NCBI RefSeq assembly: GCF_018324205.1
Contig: NZ_AP023356.1
Location: 3,241,501-3,305,500, forward strand
From: Actinoplanes ianthinogenes
GTDB taxonomy: Bacteria > Actinomycetota > Actinomycetes > Mycobacteriales > Micromonosporaceae
DNA length: 64,000 bases
Direction: 5' to 3'
Positions 29,798 to 39,129 of this stretch are shown here, piece after piece. The notes under the pieces were generated by a model that searched no databases, was not told where the DNA came from, and saw only the letters and a program-made list of their open reading frames with translations. Both the position numbers and the translations under genes were made by a program. The number at the start of each line of letters is the position of its first letter. The stretch's first letter is position 1.

Positions 29798-31582
29798 TCA
29801 GCGGCGGTCGTAGCCGCCCTCGTCGCGCCCCTGCGGCGGACGGCCACCGCCGTACACCCCGGGCTGGCGCTGCGGCTGTCCACCACCCTGCGGCGGCCGT
29901 GGCTGCCCCTGGCCCTGCGGGCGCTGCTGACCCTGCCCCTGCGGGCGCGGCTGGCCCTGCCCCTGCGGGCGCGGCTGGCCCTGGCCCTGCGGACGCGGCT
30001 GCCCACCGCCCTGCGGACGCTGCTGGCCGCCACCCTGCGGACGCTGACCACCCTGCGGCGGCCGCGGCTGACCGCCACCCTGCTGCCCGCCGTAGACCCC
30101 GGCGCCACCCCCGGCGCCACCGCGGCCCGGCTGCTGCGGACCCCGCTGCGGCTGCTGCGGACCGCGGCCCGGCTGCTGCTGCGGCGGCCGAGGCTGCTGC
30201 CCACCGCCCTGCGGACGCTGCTGCGGTCCCTGCGGACCGCGCGGCCCCTGCGGCGGCTGCGCGGCCGGCCGGGCGTACTGCGGGCCGCCACCCTGCGGGC
30301 GCTGCGGCGCACCGGACTTCGCGCCGTACACCGGCCCGTTCCCGACGCCACCGCCGAGCCCGCCGGCGGCCCGCGGCGGCATGCCGCCGCTGCCCACGCC
30401 GATCAGCTCGGTCGCCGGCTCGCCCTTCTCGATCCCGCCGCTCGGCGCGTCGTCGACGGTCGCGCCCCGCGGGTGCTGTTTGCGGAACCGGACGATGCCG
30501 AACACGCCCGCCCCGACCAGGATCAGGCCGAGCAGGCCGACCCCGGCGACCGCGTTCGTGATGTCACTCACGTCCAGGTCCGAATACCACGACTTGGACG
30601 CGGCCCCGCCGGACTGCTTCTTGGAGACCGCCGCGACCGTGGTGGCCGGCTCGTACGACCGGATGTAGTTCGGGTCGTCCTTGTTTCCGTTCATGTCCGA
30701 GACGGTGAAGAAGCTCTTGCCGTCGGCGCTGTACGCGATCGCCTCACCGAACGGCTCGTCCGGCAGCCCGGTGGTGCGCGGCTTGCCCTTGAGGGCGCCG
30801 ACGATGTCGCCGCCCTTGACGTCCCACTCGAACGCGTCGGTATAGGTGCGCAGCACCACCTTCGACCCGTCCGCGTTGACCGCGCCACCGGTGATCACCC
30901 GGTTGAACGTCTTGGCGAACGCGTTGCTCTTGGTCTCGGTGGCCGGAACGGCGACCTCGCCGACCCTGGTCAGCGGGACCGGAGTCTTGTTGTCCGCCTT
31001 CAGCGGTCCGGACGGCTTGTAGATGAACGCCGGCCCGGACACCTCTTTGGTCACGAGGTAGGGCGTGCCGTCCGGCGCCATCAGCAGCGCCTCGGCGTCG
31101 TGCTTGTCCCCGTCCGGGTAGCTGACCCGGTGGATCACCGGCGCCTTCTTCCCGTTGGCCGCCATGCTCCAGAGCGCGACGTGCGGGCGCGGGTCGTCGC
31201 CCTTGAGGATGGCGTTGTCGCCGGTGTCGGCGATCCAGACGGTGCCGTCCTTCGGCGAGACGATCATGTCCTCGGTGTCGAGGGGGTTGCTCGGGAAGGA
31301 GCGCGGGTCGCCCTTGATGGCACAGTCGGAGCCCAGGAAGAAGACCTTCTTCTTGGACTCGTCGGTCGTGCTGTCGTCGACGGCGATGAAGCCTCCGCTC
31401 TTCGTCGCCACCAGACCGGAGACCTCGTCGAGCAGAGGGTCCTTGACCTTGCAAACCTTCTTACCGGGCGTCGCCTTGGCGCTGACCGTCGCCGTGGGGG
31501 TCGGGTCAGCGGCAGACGCGCCGGTGCCACCGACCGTCACCAGGCCGAGACCCAGCACGATCGAGAACACGAGACGCCGCAT
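29798..31582 (-). CDS. Exported beta-propeller-like membrane protein with Pro/Gln/Gly-rich cytoplasmic tail
   Basis: About 594 residues. An N-terminal signal peptide (MRRLVFSIVLGLGLVTVGGTGASA) is followed by about 320 residues of repeated blade-like strands (GGFIAVDDST, TVWIADTGDNAIL, GTPYLVTKEVSG, GKSFFTVSDMNG), suggesting an extracellular propeller. One transmembrane helix (NAVAGVGLLGLILVGAGVFG) is followed by basic residues, so the remaining ~230 residues should be cytoplasmic. This tail is almost pure Pro, Gln, Gly and Arg, with PQGQGQPR repeats and occasional VYGG. The start is unsure: ATG at 31582 begins the best signal peptide but lacks a ribosome binding site, and an in-frame ATG at 31612 is the alternative. 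Function unknown. Confidence 0.75.
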   Translation of the reverse strand: MRRLVFSIVLGLGLVTVGGTGASAADPTPTATVSAKATPGKKVCKVKDPLLDEVSGLVATKSGGFIAVDDSTTDESKKKVFFLGSDCAIKGDPRSFPSNPLDTEDMIVSPKDGTVWIADTGDNAILKGDDPRPHVALWSMAANGKKAPVIHRVSYPDGDKHDAEALLMAPDGTPYLVTKEVSGPAFIYKPSGPLKADNKTPVPLTRVGEVAVPATETKSNAFAKTFNRVITGGAVNADGSKVVLRTYTDAFEWDVKGGDIVGALKGKPRTTGLPDEPFGEAIAYSADGKSFFTVSDMNGNKDDPNYIRSYEPATTVAAVSKKQSGGAASKSWYSDLDVSDITNAVAGVGLLGLILVGAGVFGIVRFRKQHPRGATVDDAPSGGIEKGEPATELIGVGSGGMPPRAAGGLGGGVGNGPVYGAKSGAPQRPQGGGPQYARPAAQPPQGPRGPQGPQQRPQGGGQQPRPPQQQPGRGPQQPQRGPQQPGRGGAGGGAGVYGGQQGGGQPRPPQGGQRPQGGGQQRPQGGGQPRPQGQGQPRPQGQGQPRPQGQGQQRPQGQGQPRPPQGGGQPQRQPGVYGGGRPPQGRDEGGYDRR

Positions 31583-31684
31583 CCGCACAGTGTCGCATGC
31601 GGCGTCCCCCATCGGTGTAACGCGTGGATCAACCCTGGTCAAAGCTCACCAGGTGTCTGTTTCCCACCCGCTCACATGTAACTC

Positions 31685-33100
31685 TCAGCAACGGAACTGT
31701 TCCAGGTCGGCCGCCAGCCGCTCGTCCACCAGGACCCGCAGCTCGGTGCCGTCGTCCAGGTGCCGGGACTGGAGCACCTGCCCGGTCCGGTGCACCCGGG
31801 CGACGAGATCACCCCGGTCGTACGGCAGCAGGATCCGCAGATCCACCGCCGGCCGGGGCAGCCGCGCCGCGATGGCCTCCTTCAGCTCCTGGATGCCCGA
31901 GCCGGAGCGCGCCGAGACGAACACCGCCTCCGGCCAGGTCCGCTTGAGCCGGAGCACGGTCTCCTCGTCGGCCGCGTCCATCTTGTTGATCACCAGCAGC
32001 TCGGGGACCCGGTCGGCCTCGACCTCGCCGAGCACCTCGCGGACCGCGCTGACCTGACCCTCCGGGTCCGGGTGCGAGCCGTCGACGACGTGCACCAGCA
32101 GGTCGGCGTCGGCCACCTCCTCCAGCGTCGAGCGGAACGCCTCGACGATCTGGTGCGGCAGGTGCCGGACGAACCCGACGGTGTCGGAGAGCGTGTAGAC
32201 CCGGCCGTCCTCCGCGGAGGTCCGCCGGGTGGTCGGGTCCAGGGTGGCGAACAGCGCGTTCTCCACCAGGACGCCGGCCTCGGTGATCCGGTTCAGCAGG
32301 CTGGACTTGCCGGCGTTGGTGTAACCGGCGATGGCCACCGCGGGCGTGCCGCTGGCCTGCCGGCGGGACCGCTTGGTGTCCCGGGCGGTCCGCATCGCCT
32401 TGATCTCGCGGCGCAGCTTGGCGATCCGCTGGTTGATCCGCCGGCGGTCGGTCTCCAGCTTGGTCTCACCGGGACCACGCGTGCCCACGCCACCGCCGCC
32501 GGAGCCGCCGCCACCGGCGCCACCGCCCTGCCGGGAGAGCGACTCACCCCAGCCGCGCAGTCGCGGCAAGAGGTACTGCAGCTGGGCCAGCTCGACCTGA
32601 GCCTTACCCTCTTTGCTTTTCGCGTGCTGGGCGAAGATGTCCAGGATCAGCGCGGTCCGGTCGACCACCTTCACCTTGACCTGCTGCTCCAGGTTACGCA
32701 GTTGGGACGGGGACAGCTCGCCGTCGCAGATGACGGTGTCGGCGCCCGAGGCGACGACCGCGTCCCGCAGCTCGTCGACCTTGCCCCGGCCGATGAACGT
32801 CGCGGCGTCCGGCTGCTTGCGCCGCTGGATCAGGCCCTCCAGGACCTGGGAACCGGCGGTCTCGGCCAGCTGGGCGAGCTCGGTCAGCGAGTTCTCCGCG
32901 TCGTCGACGCTGCCCTCGGTCCAGACGCCGACCAGCACGACTCGCTCGAGTCGCAACTGGCGGTACTCAACCTCGGTGATGTCGGTCAGCTCGGTGGAGA
33001 GTCCGGCCACCCGCCTGAGCGAGTGCCGCTCCTCCAGCTCGAGCTCACCGGTCGTGAAGTCCGGCTCGTCAAGGACGGGTGTCTGGTACGTGTTTCGCAA
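31685..33100 (-). CDS. hflX: GTPase HflX
   Basis: A 471-residue ribosome-associated GTPase that splits stalled or hibernating 70S ribosomes under stress. An N-terminal HflX domain (TFIGRGKVDEL, AQVELAQLQYLLPRLRGWG), a Gly-rich linker (GGGAGGGGSGGGGVGTRGPG) and the G domain follow. G1 is GYTNAGKSSLLN, G3 is DTVGFVRHLP and G4 is NKMD. The start appears to be TTG at 33098-33100, 6 bases after GAGGAGGT. Divergent from the malic enzyme gene. The neighbourhood (lexA, dapF, miaA, miaB nearby) is the usual actinobacterial one. Confidence 0.95.
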   Translation of the reverse strand: MRNTYQTPVLDEPDFTTGELELEERHSLRRVAGLSTELTDITEVEYRQLRLERVVLVGVWTEGSVDDAENSLTELAQLAETAGSQVLEGLIQRRKQPDAATFIGRGKVDELRDAVVASGADTVICDGELSPSQLRNLEQQVKVKVVDRTALILDIFAQHAKSKEGKAQVELAQLQYLLPRLRGWGESLSRQGGGAGGGGSGGGGVGTRGPGETKLETDRRRINQRIAKLRREIKAMRTARDTKRSRRQASGTPAVAIAGYTNAGKSSLLNRITEAGVLVENALFATLDPTTRRTSAEDGRVYTLSDTVGFVRHLPHQIVEAFRSTLEEVADADLLVHVVDGSHPDPEGQVSAVREVLGEVEADRVPELLVINKMDAADEETVLRLKRTWPEAVFVSARSGSGIQELKEAIAARLPRPAVDLRILLPYDRGDLVARVHRTGQVLQSRHLDDGTELRVLVDERLAADLEQFRC

Positions 33101-33252
33101 AAGTGACCTCCTCGACCCGATCGTGGCACGTCACGGGAGCGAGCGCATCCACATAACCGGGGCTGACTCACCAGTAACTACCGCAGAGGTATCGAACATT
33201 CCGAGCGAGCGACAATTCGAGTGCTCACCCCACCAACGTCGGAGGGACAACC

Positions 33253-34713
33253 GTGGTGACCACCCGCCTGCCCAGTGCAGGATTCTCGATCACGATCCGC
33301 ATCGCTGTTACCGCGGACGCCTCGTCCATCGGCCGGCTCACCACCTGCGTGGGTGAGGCCGGGGCGGTCGTGACCGCGCTGGACGTGGTGGACTCCGACC
33401 CCACCCAGGTGGTCGTCGACCTGACCTGTGACACCGCCGACTCCGCGCACGCCGACCAGGTCGTCAAGCAGCTCGAGGACCAGGACGGCGTGGACGTCCG
33501 GAAGGTCTCCGACCGCACCTTCCTGCTGCACTTGGGCGGCAAGATCGAGGTCAGCTCCAAGGTCGCGCTGCGCAACCGGGACGAGCTGTCCCGGGCGTAC
33601 ACGCCGGGTGTGGCCCGGGTCTGCATGGCCATCGCGGAGAACCCGGCGGACGCCCGCCGGCTCACCATCAAGCGCAACACCGTGGCCGTGGTCAGCGACG
33701 GCTCCGCGGTGCTCGGCCTGGGCAACATCGGCCCGGCCGCGGCGATGCCGGTGATGGAGGGCAAGGCCGCGCTGTTCAAGCGGTTCGGCGGCGTCGACGC
33801 CTGGCCGGTGGTCCTGGACACCCAGGACACCGACGAGATCGTCAAGATCGTCAAGGCCATCGCCCCGGCCTACGGCGGCATCAACCTGGAGGACATCGCC
33901 GCCCCGCGCTGCTTCGAGATCGAGGCCCGGCTGCGCGAGCAGCTGGACATCCCGGTCTTCCACGACGACCAGCACGGCACCGCGATCTGCGTGCTGGCCG
34001 CGCTCACCAACGCGCTGCGGGTGGTCGGCAAGCGGATGGAGGACGTGAAGGTCGTCGTCTCCGGCGCCGGCGCGGCCGGCACCGCGATCATGAAACTGCT
34101 GATGCGCCAGGGCGTCGGCGACATCATCGCCTACGACCGGAAGGGCGCGCTGCACCGCGGCATGCCCGGCCTGAACGAGTCGATGCAGTGGCTGGCCGAC
34201 CACACCAACAAGACCAACTACTCCGGCGACCTGCCCGGCGCGATCGTCGGCGCCGACGTCTTCATCGGCGTCTCCGCGCCGAACCTGCTGACCGGCGACG
34301 ACATCGCCAAGATGGCCGACAAGTCGATCGTCTTCGCGATGGCCAACCCGGACCCGGAGGTCGACCCGCGCGAGGCCCGCAAGCACGCCGCGGTCGTCGC
34401 CACCGGCCGCTCCGACCAGCCCAACCAGATCAACAACGTGCTGGCCTTCCCCGGCGTCTTCCGCGGCATGCTGGACGCCAGCGCCGAGGAGTTCACCGAG
34501 GAGATGGCCCTCGCGGCGGCCCGCGCCATCGCCGACGTGGTCGGCGAGGACAAGCTCAACCCCACAGTGATCATCCCCAGCGTCTTCGACCCCCGGGTGA
34601 CGCCGGCGGTCGCGGCCGCGATCCGCGCGGTCGTCCGCGGCGGCCCCGCGCCCGCCAATCCGGCCGCCGCCCCGGAGTCCGAGCTGGATCAGGCTCCCGA
34701 AGGCATCTTCTAA
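33253..34713 (+). CDS. NAD(P)-dependent malic enzyme with N-terminal ACT domain
   Basis: A 486-residue enzyme converting malate to pyruvate and CO2 with reduction of NAD(P). The first ~85 residues form an ACT-type regulatory domain ([20 protein letters not shown]), implying control by a small ligand. Malic-enzyme motifs follow: [12 protein letters not shown] (tyrosine), [26 protein letters not shown] (metal-binding Asp pair) and the nucleotide-binding [13 protein letters not shown]. The GTG at 33253 sits after GGAGGGAC; an adjacent GTG at 33256 is an alternative. The C-terminal 20 residues are Pro/Ala-rich. Confidence 0.94.
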   Translation: MVTTRLPSAGFSITIRIAVTADASSIGRLTTCVGEAGAVVTALDVVDSDPTQVVVDLTCDTADSAHADQVVKQLEDQDGVDVRKVSDRTFLLHLGGKIEVSSKVALRNRDELSRAYTPGVARVCMAIAENPADARRLTIKRNTVAVVSDGSAVLGLGNIGPAAAMPVMEGKAALFKRFGGVDAWPVVLDTQDTDEIVKIVKAIAPAYGGINLEDIAAPRCFEIEARLREQLDIPVFHDDQHGTAICVLAALTNALRVVGKRMEDVKVVVSGAGAAGTAIMKLLMRQGVGDIIAYDRKGALHRGMPGLNESMQWLADHTNKTNYSGDLPGAIVGADVFIGVSAPNLLTGDDIAKMADKSIVFAMANPDPEVDPREARKHAAVVATGRSDQPNQINNVLAFPGVFRGMLDASAEEFTEEMALAAARAIADVVGEDKLNPTVIIPSVFDPRVTPAVAAAIRAVVRGGPAPANPAAAPESELDQAPEGIF

Positions 34714-34751
34714 CCCCGCAATCAAGATCAAATTCATCATTCACGCAGGTC

Positions 34752-34784
34752 CGCGCGGGTTCAGATCGCATGCTCCCGCGCGGG
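34752..34784 (+). terminator. Hairpin downstream of the malic enzyme gene
   Basis: A perfect 9-bp stem (CCGCGCGGG, 34752-34760, with 34776-34784) and 15-base loop, 39 bases past the stop. No T run follows, so it is only a probable terminator. The rest of 34714-35006 shows no gene; it contains a first copy (from about 34949) of an ~70-bp segment repeated again near 35158-35235. Confidence 0.4.
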
Positions 34785-35006
34785 CCGGGCGGGCTGATCT
34801 GGCCGCTGACGCGTCCAAAACGATCACCCCACCCTTCACGGCCCGTGGGTGGTCACCGAACCCCCACCGGAGCCAAGCCCCTCAGCACAAGTCAAACCCC
34901 CACCCAGTGCCCAGCGCCCCCACCCCGGCCGAAATCCCCGAGCCGCAAGCCAAGCCCTCAGCGCCTCTAACCGCTGGATAAGGGCCCACAGCGCAAGTCA
35001 AACCCC

Positions 35007-35855
35007 GGGCTGGCACTCACGGCCCTATTTCGCCTCGGGATAGGGCCATAGGGACCAGCCGAGACCACCGGGCTGGCACTCACAGCCCTATGCCGGGCCG
35101 GGACAGGGCCATGGGGGACCAGCCGAGACTGCCGCCGGGCTGGCACTCACGGCCCTATGCCAAGCCAAGACCCCTCAGCGCCTCTAGCCCGGCTGGATAA
35201 GGGCCCGCAGCGCAAGTCAAAACCCGGGCTGGCACTCATGGCCCTATTTCGCCTCGGGACAGGGCCATGGAGACCAGCCGAGACTGACGGGCTGGCACTC
35301 ACGGCCCTATGCCGGGCCGAGACAGGGCCATGGAGACCAGCCGAGACTGACGGGCTGGCACCCACGGCCCTATGCCGGGCTCTGGCAGGGCCATGAGGAC
35401 CAGCCGAGACCACCGGGCTGGCACCCACGGCCCTATGCCGGGCCGAGACAGGGCCATAAGGACCAGCCGAGACCACCGGGCTGGCACCCACGGCCCTATG
35501 CCGGGCCGAGACAGGGCCATGAGGACCAGCCGAGACTGACGGGCTGGCACTCACAGCCCTATGCCGGGCTGCGGCAGGGCCATGGCGACCAGCCGAGACC
35601 ACCGGGCTGGCACTCACAGCCCTATGCCGGGCTGCGGCAGGGCCATGGCGACCAGCCGAGACCACCGGGCTGGCACTCACAGCCCTATGCCGGGCTGCGG
35701 CAGGGCCATGGCGACCAGCCGAGACTGACGGGCTGGCACCCACGGCCCTATGCCGGGCTGCGGCAGGGCCATGGGGACCAGCCGCGACTGATGGGTGGGA
35801 CTCGTGGCCCTGTGCCGGGTCGGGAGAGGGCCATGGGGAGCAGCTGGACGGCACG
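35007..35855. repeat. 63-bp tandem minisatellite, about 13 units, each able to form a hairpin
   Basis: Units begin GGGCTGGCAC at 35007, 35070, 35137, 35226, 35289, 35352, 35415, 35478, 35541, 35604, 35667 and 35730, with a diverged last one at 35793. The period is exactly 63 bases except for two interruptions (67 and 89), the latter holding a second copy of the segment found near 34949. Within a unit GGCTGG pairs with CCAGCC about 42 bases on, and the inner GGCCCT pairs with AGGGCC, giving a nested stem. Units differ at scattered positions, most often CACC versus TGAC before the next unit. Because 63 is divisible by three, long open frames with 21-residue repeats appear; they are not credible proteins. 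No CRISPR-like unique spacers exist. Confidence 0.92.
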
Positions 35856-35920
35856 CGGTGGGGTGGAGGGGCGTCGACGGGTTCGGGCTGTTGGCGTACC
35901 GGAAATTTGGGGGTTTGTCG

Positions 35921-35928
35921 GAAAGGGG
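35921..35928. repeat. Left target-site duplication of the IS256-family element
   Basis: GAAAGGGG, identical to 37334-37341 on the other side of the element. An 8-bp duplication is typical for IS256-family insertion. Confidence 0.8.
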
Positions 35929-37333
35929 GGTCACGTCCACCGAAGTGGTGTATGACCTGGTCTTTCCCGGTGTATGAAGGCGGCCATCGCAGATCCTTCG
36001 GATTGTCTGAAGATCACGAAGGAGAGACCTGCGATGGCCGCAGAACCGAGTCTGAACGTCGCGAACCTGTTGCGCGAGCATCTTCAATCGGCGAGCCCTG
36101 ATCTGCTGCGGGCGATGGTGAAAACCTTCGCTGACGTGCTGATGTCCGCCGAAGTCGACGCGCTGTGTGGCGCCGAGTACGGCGAACGCAGCGATGAGCG
36201 CACCAACTCCCGTAACGGCTACCGCCACCGCGACTGGGACACCCGCGCCGGCACCGTCGAACTGGCCATCCCCAAACTGCGGCAAGGCTCCTACTTCCCG
36301 GACTGGCTACTGCAACACCGCCGCCGCGCCGAACAAGCCCTCGTCAGCGTCGTCGCGACCAGCTACCTGCTCGGCGTCTCCACCCGCCGGGTCGAGAAAC
36401 TGGTCGAGCAACTCGGCATCAAGCAGCTGTCCAAAAGCCAGGTCAGCGAGATGGCCCGCCACCTGGACGCCCAGGTCGAAGCGTTCCGCCAACGCCCGCT
36501 CGACGCCGGCCCCTACACCTTCGTCTGGGTCGACGCCCTGGCCATCAAGGTCCGCGAAGCAGGCCGCACCATCAATGTTCACGCCTTGATCGCCGTCGGG
36601 GTCAACGCTGACGGCGGCCGAGAAGTCCTCGGCCTGGAAGTCACCTCAGATGAAGACGGCGCCGGCTGGCTGGCCTTCCTCCGATCGCTGACGGCCCGCG
36701 GTCTGGCCGGGGTCCGGCTGGTCGTCTCCGACGCCCACCGCGGCCTGGTCTCCGCGATCGGGGCTGCCCTGCCGGGCGCGTCCTGGCAACGCTGCCGCAC
36801 CCACTACCTGCGCAACCTGCTCGCCAAAGTCCCCAAAACAGCGCAGCCCTGGGTCGCCACCCTGGTCCGCACCGTCTTCGACCAACCCGACACCGACGAA
36901 GTCCACGCCCAGTTCGCCCGCGTGCTCGACACCATCGCCGAGAAGTTCCCCGACGCCGCCGAACACCTCGACGACGCCCAAGCTGACCTGCTGGCCTTCA
37001 CCGCGTTCCCACGCGAGCTCTGGCGCCAAATCTGGTCCAACAACCCCCAAGAACGCCTCAACAAGGAGATCCGGCGGCGCACCGACGTCGTCGGGATCTT
37101 CCCGAACCGGGCCGCGATCATCCGCCTCGTCGGCGCCGTACTCGCCGAACAAACCGACGAATGGGTCGAAGGACGCCGCTACATGGGCCTGGACCTACTC
37201 CGCAAAGCCCGCCTCACACCCATCACCACCAGCCAAGACACCGAACCCGACCAACCCGCCGAGATCGCCGCATAGCATCAACCCACACGGATCAGCGATG
37301 GCCGACTCTTACACCACGCCAGCGGACGCGGCC
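35929..37333 (+). mobile_element. IS256-family insertion sequence, complete
   Basis: A 1405-bp element with imperfect terminal inverted repeats of about 30 bp. The left end reads GGTCACGTCCACCGAAGTGG, and the right end read inward is GGCCGCGTCCGCTGGCGTGG; both continue TGTA. Flanked by 8-bp direct repeats GAAAGGGG. It carries one intact transposase gene. It inserted between the minisatellite and gdpD, apparently without breaking a gene. Confidence 0.88.
36034..37275 (+). CDS. IS256-family transposase
   Basis: A 413-residue mutator-type DDE transposase. The first catalytic aspartate is in FVWVDALAIKVRE (about residue 171), the second in RLVVSDAHRGLVSAI and the glutamate in NNPQERLNKEIRRRTDVVG, all at normal spacing with the C/H-containing insertion (RCRTHYLRNLL) between. 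The DNA-binding N-terminus includes TNSRNGYRHRDWDTRAG, typical of the family. ATG at 36034 with AAGGAGAG upstream. The gene is intact, so the element may still be mobile. Confidence 0.95.
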   Translation: MAAEPSLNVANLLREHLQSASPDLLRAMVKTFADVLMSAEVDALCGAEYGERSDERTNSRNGYRHRDWDTRAGTVELAIPKLRQGSYFPDWLLQHRRRAEQALVSVVATSYLLGVSTRRVEKLVEQLGIKQLSKSQVSEMARHLDAQVEAFRQRPLDAGPYTFVWVDALAIKVREAGRTINVHALIAVGVNADGGREVLGLEVTSDEDGAGWLAFLRSLTARGLAGVRLVVSDAHRGLVSAIGAALPGASWQRCRTHYLRNLLAKVPKTAQPWVATLVRTVFDQPDTDEVHAQFARVLDTIAEKFPDAAEHLDDAQADLLAFTAFPRELWRQIWSNNPQERLNKEIRRRTDVVGIFPNRAAIIRLVGAVLAEQTDEWVEGRRYMGLDLLRKARLTPITTSQDTEPDQPAEIAA

Positions 37334-37341
37334 GAAAGGGG
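37334..37341. repeat. Right target-site duplication of the IS256-family element
   Basis: GAAAGGGG, matching 35921-35928. The 181 bases from here to 37522 hold no recognisable gene. Confidence 0.8.
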
Positions 37342-37522
37342 TCGGCGGACCGGAACTGGCTGCGTGCCTCGGTCTGACCGGGGCATCGGTGGACCGCAAG
37401 TGGCGGCCGCAGCAGGGACCAGCAACTGCGTAGCCTGGCACGCGGACAGTAACCCGCCGCCGACCACGACCGGAGGCTGGGCAGTGACCGGGTGCAGGTC
37501 TGGTGGAGCGGGTGGCTGGGGG

Positions 37523-38245
37523 TCAGGCGGCGGACCAGCCGGCCAGTTCGCCGACGTAATCGGTGATCAGGCCGGCGACGCCGGCGTCGGCCAGCGGGCG
37601 CCACTGGGCCATGTCGTTGGCGGTCCAGGGCATGACGCCGACGCCGATCCCGGTGAGGTCGGCCATCGTCGCCGGGCCGTTCAGGACGTCCGCGACCGAC
37701 GGGTTGCAGTAGGTGACGCCGAGTTCGCGGCAGAGTTCGACGGTTTCCGCGTCGAAGCGGAACAGCAGCAGGCCGCGGCGGACCTCCGGGGCGAGCTGGC
37801 GGGCCTTGCGGACCACGTCGGCCTCGAAGCTCTGCACCACGGTGCGGTCCAGCAGGTCGTACTCGGCGAGGGCGGCGATCACCGCCTTGACCTCGTCCAG
37901 GGTGGCCGGGGGCTTGATCTCCAGCAGGATCTCGGCGCCGGTCGGCTGGAGCACGGCGAGGGCCTCGGTCAGCGCCGGCACCCGCAGACCGGCGTGCCCG
38001 GGGCCGAACCAGGAGCCGGCGTCCAGCGCAGCGATCTCGTCGGCGCGCAGGTCCCAGACCCGGCCGGAGCCGGAGGTGGTGCGATCCACGGTCCGGTCGT
38101 GGATCACCACCGGGACGCCGTCGGCGGTGCACCGCACGTCGAACTCGACGAACGTGGCGCCGGCCCGCGCGGCGGCGGCCAGGGCGGGCAGGGTGTTCTC
38201 CGGGGCCACCGCGGAGTAGCCGCGATGGGCGACACGATGCAGCAT
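37523..38245 (-). CDS. Glycerophosphodiester phosphodiesterase
   Basis: A 240-residue TIM-barrel enzyme that cleaves glycerophosphodiesters to glycerol 3-phosphate and an alcohol. GDPD motifs are clear: VAHRGYSAVAPENTLPAL (catalytic His-Arg and Glu-Asn), FVEFDVRCTADGVPVVIHD (metal-binding Glu/Asp and catalytic His), EILLEIKPP and a late MPWTAND. No signal peptide, so cytoplasmic. ATG at 38243-38245 overlaps the dapF stop (ATGA), making it the last gene of the miaA-dapF-gdpD operon. The open frame extends upstream antisense-like within dapF and is not used. Confidence 0.93.
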   Translation of the reverse strand: MLHRVAHRGYSAVAPENTLPALAAAARAGATFVEFDVRCTADGVPVVIHDRTVDRTTSGSGRVWDLRADEIAALDAGSWFGPGHAGLRVPALTEALAVLQPTGAEILLEIKPPATLDEVKAVIAALAEYDLLDRTVVQSFEADVVRKARQLAPEVRRGLLLFRFDAETVELCRELGVTYCNPSVADVLNGPATMADLTGIGVGVMPWTANDMAQWRPLADAGVAGLITDYVGELAGWSAA

Positions 38246-39129
38246 CAGCCGGACACCGCCGGAGCGGCGGCCGCGGCGAACACCGCCGGGTCGACCTCGC
38301 CCGACGCGACCAGCACGGCCGGGCCGGCCAGCCACCACGCGCCCCGCTCGTCGCAGGTGATCACGAGCCGGCCGCCGAGCACGTCGACGGCGACCGAGCC
38401 GCGCTCCAGCCCGGCCTCGCGCAGCGCCACGGCGCCGACCGCGAGCGCGCCGGTGCCACAGGACTGGGTCTCGCCCGAGCCGCGCTCGTGCACCCGCATC
38501 CGGACGTGCCGGTCCACCCCGGTGACGGCCGCGGCGGGCTCGACGAACTCCACGTTCACCCCGGCGGTGAACAGCGCGGTGTCGACCAGCGGGGCGACGG
38601 TGAGGTCCAGGCCGCCCAGCTCGACCCCGTCGTGCAGGCCGCAGACCAGGTGCGGGTTGCCGCAGTCGACGGCGAGGCCGGGGACGGTGAGCGCCCCCAC
38701 GGTGGCGGTGCTCGCCGCGTAGACACGGGGGGTGCTCATGCGTACCGAAATCGTGTCGGTCCGCACCACGGCGAGCATGACGCCGGCCCGGGTCGCGACC
38801 GGCAGGCCCGCGGGGTCTGCCGTGGCGAGACCGTTCTCGACCAGGTAGCGGGCGAAGACACGGACGCCGTTGCCGCACATCTCGGCGATCGAGCCGTCAC
38901 TGTTCCAGTAGTCCATGAACCACTCGGCCTCGGCGGCGTGCGCGGCACCCTCCGGGTGTTTCGCGGCGCGCACCACCCGCAGCACGCCGTCACCGCCGAT
39001 CCCGCGCCGCCGGTCGCAGAGCGCGGCGACCAGCGCCGGCGTCAGCTCCAGCTCGCCGTCGGGGTCGGGAAGGATGACGAAGTCGTTCGCGGTGCCGTGG
39101 CCCTTGGTGAAAAACACGCCGTCCATCAT
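38245..39129 (-). CDS. dapF: Diaminopimelate epimerase
   Basis: A 294-residue PLP-independent epimerase converting LL- to meso-diaminopimelate for lysine and peptidoglycan synthesis. The two active-site cysteines are in AEMCGNGVRVFARYL and TQSCGTGALAVGAVAL; the substrate-binding motifs FTKGHGTANDFV, DGVLRVV and DYWNSDGS are present. Two ATGs in tandem (39127-39129 and 39124-39126) overlap the miaA stop (ATGATG), so either could be used; the upstream one is listed. Operon with miaA upstream and the phosphodiesterase downstream. Confidence 0.95.
   Translation of the reverse strand: MMDGVFFTKGHGTANDFVILPDPDGELELTPALVAALCDRRRGIGGDGVLRVVRAAKHPEGAAHAAEAEWFMDYWNSDGSIAEMCGNGVRVFARYLVENGLATADPAGLPVATRAGVMLAVVRTDTISVRMSTPRVYAASTATVGALTVPGLAVDCGNPHLVCGLHDGVELGGLDLTVAPLVDTALFTAGVNVEFVEPAAAVTGVDRHVRMRVHERGSGETQSCGTGALAVGAVALREAGLERGSVAVDVLGGRLVITCDERGAWWLAGPAVLVASGEVDPAVFAAAAAPAVSG

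Noticed and set aside
35147..35854. A 235-residue minus-strand frame with 21-residue repeats in the minisatellite
   Set aside because: The 63-bp period automatically opens several frames; unit differences are often non-synonymous and no ribosome binding site or domain is present.
35007..35855. CRISPR array
   Set aside because: Units abut without unique spacers of constant length, units are 63 bp and variable, and no cas genes are near.
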